This document shows, piece by piece, positions 15,967 to 22,514 of a stretch of DNA of 32,398 nucleotides. The stretch spans positions 1 to 32,398 of the forward strand of contig NZRT01000018.1 of assembly GCA_002696345.1 (NCBI GenBank). Reading direction: 5' to 3'. The notes under the pieces were generated by a model that was not told the DNA's origin, did no database searches, and saw only the letters and a program-made list of their open reading frames with translations. The position numbers and the translations under genes were made by a program. The first letter of the stretch is position 1. Every line of letters starts with the position of its first letter. This DNA is from Myxococcales bacterium (GTDB taxonomy: Bacteria > Myxococcota > UBA4151).

Positions 15967-18056
15967 TTAGTCGTACTCGCTACCAGCGGAGATGCTTTAG
16001 CGGATTCCTGGAGGAACGGCTCGCTAAGAATGATCTCCTTGATGAGAGTTTGCATGCGATAGCCCTCGTCGATCGTGGCTTGGGCGATTTGATCGAGAGC
16101 GGGTGAATCAGCAACGTGGATTTCCCGCCCCAGAGCAAAGGCAAGCATGTGAGCCGCGAAAGCGCGGACGAACCGGTCCTTTTCAGCCAGGATGGCGTCC
16201 TTGAATCCGACGATGTCGCTGAAGGCGTGCTGGCGGAAAAGCTTGCCAGCGGCGTCGACGATACGGCCGTTTTCGTAGTAATCACGCCACAACCCTGTTG
16301 GATCGTAGTTTTCCAGGGCGAAGCCAAGGGGATCGATTCTATTGTGGCATCCGGCGCAATCCGGGTTTTCGCGATGAACGTTTAGCCGTTCCCTAAGGGT
16401 GAGAGATTCGATATCGATCTCATCACTCTTCTCCGGAAGCGGCGGAACGTCGGCGGGCGGCGGCTCAGGCGGGTTATTGAAAATGACGGAGGCGACCCAG
16501 GTGCCGCGAGTGATGGGTTGCGTGCGGCTGGCACTGGATGTCATGGTCATGACCGCGGCTGTAGTGATGACGCCGCCGTAGCGACGATCGTCGAGCATCA
16601 CGCGTTCGAAGGGAACCTGGACGACCGCCATTCTCTTGGGCTGGGTGCCTTCACGATACCACGATTGCAGGAATTCGCTGCGATAACTGTAGTTGGAATC
16701 GATTAGCTCCAGAATCGGACGGTCCTCTATAAGGATCGTTTCGAAAAGGAGCAGGGGCTCGAGCATCATGTGCATGCTGCCTCGGTATTTGGAAAAATAG
16801 AATGCTGGCCAGGTTTCTGGGTCGGGAGTGGAGGTGATGATGCGGTCCAATTGAAGCCATTGGCTGGGAAAACTGTCGCAAAACCGCTTCAGTTTTTCAT
16901 CGGTCAACAGGCGGTCTACCTCGGCTGAGAGCGTCTCAAGGTTGCTCAACTCGCCGTTTACCGCTCGCTCGAGAAGAATGGGATCGGGAATGCTTCCCCA
17001 AAGGAAGTACGATAGCCGAGAGGCAAGTGCGAGATCTCGATCGCGGGCGTTGTCTCCTTGCCCATCTCTCAAGTAGAGAAACCGCGGTGATGCCAAGGCG
17101 GCTGACGCCATTAGCTTCATTGTGTTGGTGAAGGATTCTCCTGAGCGAATGCGGCTTAAGGCATTACTGGAATAGCGTTCAAGGGTCTTGCTGTCGACCG
17201 GCTCCCGAAAGGCGCGGGTCAGAAAGTCGCGTAACCGATTTTCAATGACGGTTTCCAAATTGGTGGAGATTGCCGGGGCAGCGAAGAACGAAGCCCAAAT
17301 GCCGCAAGTCTCCTCATTGAAGTCGGGGCTTTCAACGATGGATCGGCTCAGTTTGAGAAAGGACTCCATCAACAAAGGGGAAAGGGAGAGATGGTCGGCC
17401 CGGTTGTCGTATCCATGTTCTGCTCGCAAGTCCTGGGGGAAGGGAGCGACGCCTGATAGTCGGGGCTCGATCATCTGCGACTTTCCGAGTGGCCGGCTTC
17501 CGACTTTCAAGCTCTGCGGCATGGCTCCTGTCTGCGGCTTGAAGTAGTCCCCGTGCTCGCGCAGCATTCGCTCGGGCAAGGTAAAGACTTCGACGTCCAA
17601 TTCGAACAAGTCCTGTACGGAATTATTGTACTGGAAGCGATTCATCCGCCGCATGGGCGTGGGGATCGCTTCGACCTGGGTAGCGATGGCAGAGCCGAGT
17701 AGGGTTCGGAGTTCAGATATTAGGGATTGCCTGAGGCCCGAATCCAGTGGCTCTTCTTCCTCTGGAGGCATGTCCTCGAAATCGAGGACGTCTATGATCT
17801 CCTCTAGCTGCTCGGGATTGTTGATCAGCTCCGAAGCGCTTCCGATCTCAAGCAGGTTGAGATCACCCTTCTCTTTACCGTCTAGGCCATGGCATTTGAT
17901 GCAATGCTCCTCGAAGGCGGGTAGCACAACCTGGCTGAAGGGATCGCTGGCGCCCGAAACGAACCCAGCCTGAGACACCATTCCTAGGGCTATTGCGGCT
18001 GGGAGTAATCGCCATCCAGTAGGTGAAGAAGGAAGATTTTGGGTCTTAGGGGTCAT
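15963..18056 (-). CDS. PVC-type haem protein with DUF1587/1595/1592/1588/1585 modules
   Basis: A 697-aa exported protein. After an N-terminal signal (hydrophobic residues 17-35) comes a PSCyt1/cytochrome-c-like segment with the haem motif CIKCH (Cys52, Cys55, His56). Then follow the modules of the family in order: DUF1587 (RRMNRFQYNNSVQDLF), DUF1595 (TRAFREPVDSKTLERYS), DUF1592 (ALASPRFLYL, RLSYFLWGSIPD), DUF1588 with a second motif CAGCH (Cys567, Cys570, His571; HNRIDPLGFALENYD), and DUF1585 (AAHMLAFALGREI). A role in periplasmic electron transfer is likely but unproven. It is first in the five-gene minus-strand operon; its TGA overlaps the next ATG. The 349-bp leader contains the 28-bp palindrome at 18260-18287. 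Confidence 0.93.
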   Translation of the reverse strand: MTPKTQNLPSSPTGWRLLPAAIALGMVSQAGFVSGASDPFSQVVLPAFEEHCIKCHGLDGKEKGDLNLLEIGSASELINNPEQLEEIIDVLDFEDMPPEEEEPLDSGLRQSLISELRTLLGSAIATQVEAIPTPMRRMNRFQYNNSVQDLFELDVEVFTLPERMLREHGDYFKPQTGAMPQSLKVGSRPLGKSQMIEPRLSGVAPFPQDLRAEHGYDNRADHLSLSPLLMESFLKLSRSIVESPDFNEETCGIWASFFAAPAISTNLETVIENRLRDFLTRAFREPVDSKTLERYSSNALSRIRSGESFTNTMKLMASAALASPRFLYLRDGQGDNARDRDLALASRLSYFLWGSIPDPILLERAVNGELSNLETLSAEVDRLLTDEKLKRFCDSFPSQWLQLDRIITSTPDPETWPAFYFSKYRGSMHMMLEPLLLFETILIEDRPILELIDSNYSYRSEFLQSWYREGTQPKRMAVVQVPFERVMLDDRRYGGVITTAAVMTMTSSASRTQPITRGTWVASVIFNNPPEPPPADVPPLPEKSDEIDIESLTLRERLNVHRENPDCAGCHNRIDPLGFALENYDPTGLWRDYYENGRIVDAAGKLFRQHAFSDIVGFKDAILAEKDRFVRAFAAHMLAFALGREIHVADSPALDQIAQATIDEGYRMQTLIKEIILSEPFLQESAKASPLVASTTK

Positions 18057-18405
18057 GGAAATAGGTGAATCGATCGGTTAGATTCGCTGGAAAGTCTGGT
18101 TTAGACAATCATGAATTCCTGCCCATCGCCCCTAAATGGACAACGGGGAAAGCTGCTGGAGTCTGTTAAACCGAGATTTCGCCAGTCGGTTTTCAGCGTG
18201 CGAGAAAAGCCTCTACAGACGTTGATGATCCCCCGATGAATGCTTTGCTTGATGGAACACTCATTTTGGTAACGTTACCAAAATGAGCGTTTCGATCCCT
18301 GGAGTGGGGGTGTTTAAGGGAACGGTAGCGTAGCGTTTCTCTCAGGGCTGGGTGATCCGAATAGCCCATCTAATTGAGAACGGCAAAGATTGTTTAAAAG
18401 CGTTC
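18057..18405. other. 349-bp intergenic control region
   Basis: No gene is visible. It lies between the end of the GH10-linked sulfatase and the start of the DUF1592 operon, both on the minus strand. It contains the 28-bp perfect palindrome (18260-18287) and, at its right edge, an inverted repeat that shares the sulfatase stop codon (18375-18418). I could not pick a convincing -35/-10 pair by eye. Confidence 0.65.
18260..18287. promoter_or_regulatory. 28-bp perfect palindrome, candidate LacI/GalR-type operator
   Basis: The half-site CTCATTTTGGTAAC is followed directly by its exact reverse complement, with no spacer and a central CG step. LacI/GalR-family operators are typically palindromes of this kind with a central CG. 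There is no T-tract on either side, and a zero-loop structure would be a poor RNA hairpin, which argues for a protein-binding DNA site over a terminator. It lies 204 bp upstream of the DUF1592 start codon and 118 bp past the upstream sulfatase stop, so it most plausibly controls the DUF1592-sulfatase-RND-DUF1552 operon. Which repressor family binds it is inference. Confidence 0.7.
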
Positions 18406-18418
18406 TCACCGAAGTGAG
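18375..18418 (-). terminator. Overlapping inverted repeats at the sulfatase stop codon (possible terminator/attenuator)
   Basis: Read on the minus strand, CTCAC-TTCG-GTGAG forms a 5-bp stem closed by a UUCG tetraloop (18418-18405) spanning the TGA stop. TGAGAACG then has an exact reverse complement CGTTCTCA 18 bases further on. The two pairings share GTGAG, so only one can form at a time. A short T4 run (CGCTTTT) follows the first hairpin. This could be a weak terminator or just stable 3'-end structure. Confidence 0.35.
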
Positions 18419-20013
18419 TTACGCACGAAATCGGGTAGTCTTTGGTGGATTTTAACAGTTCGCGGATGATCTAGCCTTGGTCCCGGGTTGCTCCGGCCGC
18501 TCTGGATCTGTTCTCGCAGGCGGGCGACCATGCTGTCTACCCGGCCTGGCATATCCTCGGCCAAGTTGTGCTCCTCGCGGGGGGGATCCCTGGCGAGGTT
18601 GTATAGTTGGACGAATGGCGGTCTTAGGAAATCGCTTTGAGATGGATTTCCTCCAAATTCCGCCAAAGCTCTTTGCCAAGCGTCTTCTGGTGTCGGCCGG
18701 TTGCCATGGATGCCTCGGGCTCCACTTCCGGGGCTGAGGATCAGTTTCCAGTCGCCATCGCGGAAAGCGAAAACCTCTAACGCCGATTGCATGATCAAGT
18801 GTTGACGAGCGGTAGGAGAATATTGGTTACGGAAAACCGGGGCGAAGCTGATGGAGTCGGGTCCTTGCTCGGGAGCGATTTTCTCGCCGATGACGTCAGC
18901 GAAGGTAGCCATTAGATCATTAAGGCCGACGAGGTGATCGGAGATAGTGCCTGGCTCGATAACGGCTGGCCAATGGGCGATGAGCGGCACGCGAAGACCC
19001 CCTTCGTATGCAGAAAATTTATACCCGCGGTGAGGACCGCTGGGATAATGGCCGGCCTCTTCCATCAGATGGATTTGTCCGGGTGTCGCCTCAAGGATGT
19101 TTCCAGCGTAGGAGGCCGGTCCGTGGTCAGAGGAAAAGAGAATAAGGGTGTCCTCGTAAAGCCCCCGTTCTTTTAGCGCTGCGACTACGCGTTCAACGGC
19201 GTGATCGACCTCCATGACGAAATCTCCGTACACGCCCAGGTCGCTCTTGCCGCGCCAGTTTACCCCGGGGCTTGTAGGCGTATGCGGGGCGGTTAGGGCG
19301 AGATAGAGAAAAAAGGGGTTTTTGGCGTCTTGCTTCCCGATGTAGGATTCCGCTTCGCGATAGAAGGTTTCAAGAACTTCATGATCTTCGAAGTCCTTCT
19401 CGGCATCCCCGACGCGGTTGAAGGCGCTCCAACCTTTTTGGGCGGTGATCTCGCCCTGCCAAATATTGTTACGGGCATAGGCGTAGGGATACATGTCCAG
19501 TGATCCCGGAAGTATGAAACTGTAATCAAATCCGAATTGGGGCGGGCCGATTCGAAGGGGTTTGTGGTAGTCGACGTTGGTTTCGCCCTGAACCTTCCCA
19601 TCTTTGGTTTCCATCAGTGTACCCAAATGCCATTTCCCGACGTAGCTCGTTTTGTATCCCGCCTGGCGGAATAGATCCCCGAGTGTGAACGATTTAGAAG
19701 GATCGAAATGCAAGCCGGTGAAACCCCAGGCCCCGCCCCGCTGATATCGATTCGTTCGCCAGCGGTATTGTCCGGTCATAATCGCTACGCGTGTTGGGGC
19801 GCAGACAGACGCTGGAACGTGGGCGTCGGTGAATCGTAGCCCGCCCGCTGCTAGCTGGTCGAGATTTGGGGTGTCTATGAGACAGCGATCGCCGCCGTAG
19901 CAATTGACATCGCCGATTCCCAGATCATCGGCAAGAATGAAGACGATGTTTGGGCGTGATGAGGCGTGGTGCAGAAAACTTAGAGCAAAGATTAGTAGTG
20001 AGAGGAGTCGCAT
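18406..20013 (-). CDS. Type-I (formylglycine) sulfatase, exported
   Basis: A 535-aa sulfatase with a short signal peptide (hydrophobic residues 3-14, then RPNIVFILADDLGIGDVN). The signature CAPTRVAIMTGQY has formylglycine Cys71, and VGKWHLGT is intact. The later metal motif is SSDHGP, with His where the other sulfatases here have Asn, a variant seen in part of the family. It is larger than its neighbours because of inserts around residues 75-95 (RTNRYQRGGAWGF) and 190-220. It is 34 bp downstream of the GH10 gene on the same strand, so it probably acts on the same polysaccharide, for example a sulfated xylan; the substrate is inference. Confidence 0.94.
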   Translation of the reverse strand: MRLLSLLIFALSFLHHASSRPNIVFILADDLGIGDVNCYGGDRCLIDTPNLDQLAAGGLRFTDAHVPASVCAPTRVAIMTGQYRWRTNRYQRGGAWGFTGLHFDPSKSFTLGDLFRQAGYKTSYVGKWHLGTLMETKDGKVQGETNVDYHKPLRIGPPQFGFDYSFILPGSLDMYPYAYARNNIWQGEITAQKGWSAFNRVGDAEKDFEDHEVLETFYREAESYIGKQDAKNPFFLYLALTAPHTPTSPGVNWRGKSDLGVYGDFVMEVDHAVERVVAALKERGLYEDTLILFSSDHGPASYAGNILEATPGQIHLMEEAGHYPSGPHRGYKFSAYEGGLRVPLIAHWPAVIEPGTISDHLVGLNDLMATFADVIGEKIAPEQGPDSISFAPVFRNQYSPTARQHLIMQSALEVFAFRDGDWKLILSPGSGARGIHGNRPTPEDAWQRALAEFGGNPSQSDFLRPPFVQLYNLARDPPREEHNLAEDMPGRVDSMVARLREQIQSGRSNPGPRLDHPRTVKIHQRLPDFVRNSLR

Positions 20014-20047
20014 GGGTCAGGGGTGTAGGCGCGATTCGGGTTGGATT

Positions 20048-21259
20048 CTATGGACGTCTCGCGAGGGCGTCGCGAATTTTAGCATAAGCGGGCTTGGGCC
20101 TCAAATTCACATCGAACAGCAGGGGATCGTTGGGCAGCATTCTGTTGAATGGCGGTACCCAATCGAACCAGGTCGAGGCATCGCTGAGGCCCCACACGGT
20201 GAAGCCGATACAGGCGGGGTTTTCGATACAGATGCGAGCGTACTCGGCCATGTAGTCGCTTTGAGCACGGTATGGGTCGGGCTCCTCTCCGAACAAGCGA
20301 ATGCGGGCATCGAATTCCGTGACTTCCACCAGCAAGCCGAGATCGGCCACCCTTTCAACGAATTGACGAAACTCGTCTAGGTTGTGGGTTTTGAAAATAT
20401 TGTGGGCCTGGATGCCAACCCCATCGATGGGAACATTCTCTTCGAGCAGCCATTCGAGCAGATCGAAAAACAATTCCACTAGCTCGCCTGTGTAGTTCCC
20501 GAATTGCTCGTTGATAAAAAGCTGGGCAGAAGGATCGGCTTCCCGGGCCATGCGGAACGATTCGGCTATGTAGGAACGCCCCAATGTATTCAAAAAGATA
20601 TTTTTATCCAAATAGACGCCATCCATGGATAGCGGTTCGTTGACGACATCCCAGATGGGTATGCGTCCCTGGAAGTGCGTCATGACGGTTTGGATATGCT
20701 CTCGCATGATGCTTCGCAATTCGGTCGGCGGGTCTTTGGCATTAGCTATGCGATCATCTAGCTCTTTGGGATAGGTGCGACCTGAGAACTTCCCCCAAAT
20801 CAAAGTATGGCCGCGAACGCGAACGCCCTTCTCCACTGCGTAGTCAACGATGGCGTCGGCTTTAGAAAAATCGTAATTACCGATCTCGTCGTTAACGAGA
20901 AGCTGACGCCACTTGGCGTAGTTCTCTGGCGTGACGGAGTTGAATTCTGAAGGGACGAGTTTTCGGTATTCAGGATTGTCCGCCATGTTAACTGCGGCGC
21001 CGATGTAGAAACCTTTTTCGTTGGCGATATCGGCCAGGGACCCGGGATCGGGCGGAGGATCATCCAAATAGTTGCGGGCGTACTCTACGGGCGTGAAATA
21101 GACAAAGTAGCCGATTGCCAGTATCAAAATTTCGGCGGCAAATATTCCCGCAGCAATTCGCCAGGATTTACAACGGCGTATTAAACTGACGACTACCCAA
21201 ATGAAGGTGGATAGTAGCAGAAATGCCGGGACAATCGCGTAGAGGTAGTATTTCAGCAT
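20048..21259 (-). CDS. Membrane-anchored GH10 family glycoside hydrolase (xylanase-like)
   Basis: A 403-aa protein. Residues 1-60 hold two hydrophobic helices (about 5-27 and 35-54) instead of a cleavable signal, so the enzyme is probably tethered to the inner membrane. The GH10 barrel starts near residue 75: FNSVTPENYAKW (usual FNSVTAENEMKW), GHTLIWG with His151, acid/base Glu208 in WDVVNEP, GIQAHN, and nucleophile Glu315 in VEVTEFD. GFTVWGLSDASTW is the C-terminal GH10 landmark. The usual NDYN segment is changed to NEQFGNY. GH10 enzymes cleave beta-1,4-xylan with retention. It is second in an operon with a thioredoxin-like protein (7-bp gap) and a sulfatase (34-bp gap). Confidence 0.93.
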   Translation of the reverse strand: MLKYYLYAIVPAFLLLSTFIWVVVSLIRRCKSWRIAAGIFAAEILILAIGYFVYFTPVEYARNYLDDPPPDPGSLADIANEKGFYIGAAVNMADNPEYRKLVPSEFNSVTPENYAKWRQLLVNDEIGNYDFSKADAIVDYAVEKGVRVRGHTLIWGKFSGRTYPKELDDRIANAKDPPTELRSIMREHIQTVMTHFQGRIPIWDVVNEPLSMDGVYLDKNIFLNTLGRSYIAESFRMAREADPSAQLFINEQFGNYTGELVELFFDLLEWLLEENVPIDGVGIQAHNIFKTHNLDEFRQFVERVADLGLLVEVTEFDARIRLFGEEPDPYRAQSDYMAEYARICIENPACIGFTVWGLSDASTWFDWVPPFNRMLPNDPLLFDVNLRPKPAYAKIRDALARRP

Positions 21260-21266
21260 AGAGGAT

Positions 21267-22466
21267 CTAGCTGCTAGAATCTGGTAGGACGTAACGACGC
21301 GTCAGCGTATTCAATATCTTTGACCTCACTTTGTTGGGATCGATTTTGCCAAGCTTACGGTAAAGGACGTTGCCCTCCTGATCGATCAGGACGGAGTAGG
21401 GGATCGGTCCCGGCCAATCCGGGTCCAAAGCGTCGGCTAGATCGTCCAGGCTAGTGCCGGTATACAGGTAGTTGTTGGTCGTGCGGCCCTCGGCTTCGAC
21501 CGTCTTTCTCAGTTTCTCGCTCATCACGGCCCGGTGTTTCCCCAGAAAGGCTTTTGCCTGAGCCATTTGGTTGGGCTGATCCACGCTGATGGTGATCAGT
21601 TCGAACTCTCTTCGGCTGAATTTCCTGGCGATGGCTGTTAGATCGGGAAATTCCTCCACGCAAGGGGCGCACCAGGTGGCCCAGAGATTGATTAGCCGCA
21701 GTTTGCCCGATCCGTTTTTTCGCAAAGCGGACACTCCTTTGGCGTCGATCTCCTCGATAGTAGCGTCGAAAGATTGCCATTGCTGCTCCTCTTCCGCGAC
21801 ATGCAAGCTGCGTTCTTTCCATTTGGTCGAGCAACCATGTGGGCGCGTGGTTTCGACGGGTACGGGATTGCCGGCTAGCAACGCTTCCACAGCATTGCGG
21901 GCGTCCGGGTGTTTGACAGTCTCAGGTTCAGCGTAGCGGGAATCGTCGAAGCGTCCATTGTAGCGGAGCTTGCGATCCTTATCGAAGATAAACACATGAG
22001 GCGTGGCCAAGCAGCCATAGGCTCGAGCGGTTAATTGCTCGTCGCCGTCGTAGAGGAATGGGAAGGTCCAGCCGTAGTCTTCGGCGTAGCGTTTAGAGTC
22101 TTCAAAGGTTTCGTCGTAGTCGGTGTGCCCGAACTCGTCGGGTCTGAGGCCAGAAGAATGGTTGGGATTGATGGCTACAAATCCAAAGCTCTCGTTGCTG
22201 AAGTCTTCAACGAACTGCAGCATCCGCCCCATCGCTCCATGAGAGGTGGGGCAATGCGTACCGGTGAAATAGATGACGAGGATATCGTGATCGGAAAAGT
22301 CCTCCAAAGAGTAAGTCTTTCCATCCGTTCCCGGAAGCGTGAATCCAGGGGCTTGGTCGCCGACGTTCAAGGTTGTGAACCCGTCGGGCAAGTCTTTGGG
22401 GCTGGCTGAGTATGCGAGAGTTACTGTAACAATGATTGCGATACAAGTAGAAAGAAGGGTTTTCAT
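21267..22466 (-). CDS. Two-domain exported thioredoxin-like protein (AhpC/TSA-type plus TlpA-type)
   Basis: A 399-aa protein with a signal peptide (residues 1-20) from ATG 22466; an upstream ATG at 22502 adds 12 polar residues and is less likely. Domain 1 (about 33-200) is peroxiredoxin/redoxin-like: [15 protein letters not shown], then GTHCPTSHG, where the second Cys of CxxC is Ser75, and it ends with the family phrase [10 protein letters not shown]. Domain 2 (about 232-390) is TlpA/ResA-like with an intact redox pair Cys266/Cys269 in WATWCAPC, followed by SVDQPNQ and [14 protein letters not shown] role in disulfide or cytochrome-c thiol reduction in the periplasm is plausible. It is the first gene of the operon with GH10 and sulfatase, and divergent from the PVC dehydrogenase gene (48-bp gap). 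Confidence 0.9.
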   Translation of the reverse strand: MKTLLSTCIAIIVTVTLAYSASPKDLPDGFTTLNVGDQAPGFTLPGTDGKTYSLEDFSDHDILVIYFTGTHCPTSHGAMGRMLQFVEDFSNESFGFVAINPNHSSGLRPDEFGHTDYDETFEDSKRYAEDYGWTFPFLYDGDEQLTARAYGCLATPHVFIFDKDRKLRYNGRFDDSRYAEPETVKHPDARNAVEALLAGNPVPVETTRPHGCSTKWKERSLHVAEEEQQWQSFDATIEEIDAKGVSALRKNGSGKLRLINLWATWCAPCVEEFPDLTAIARKFSRREFELITISVDQPNQMAQAKAFLGKHRAVMSEKLRKTVEAEGRTTNNYLYTGTSLDDLADALDPDWPGPIPYSVLIDQEGNVLYRKLGKIDPNKVRSKILNTLTRRYVLPDSSS

Positions 22467-22514
22467 TATGCTCTGGGTTGCAAATTCTCCGCGATTCACC
22501 ATGATCTCGTTCTA

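Noticed and set aside
18260-18287. The 28-bp palindrome as a Rho-independent terminator of the sulfatase at 18406
   Set aside because: There is no loop, the stem is AT-rich at the base, and no T-run follows on either strand; an operator is the better reading.
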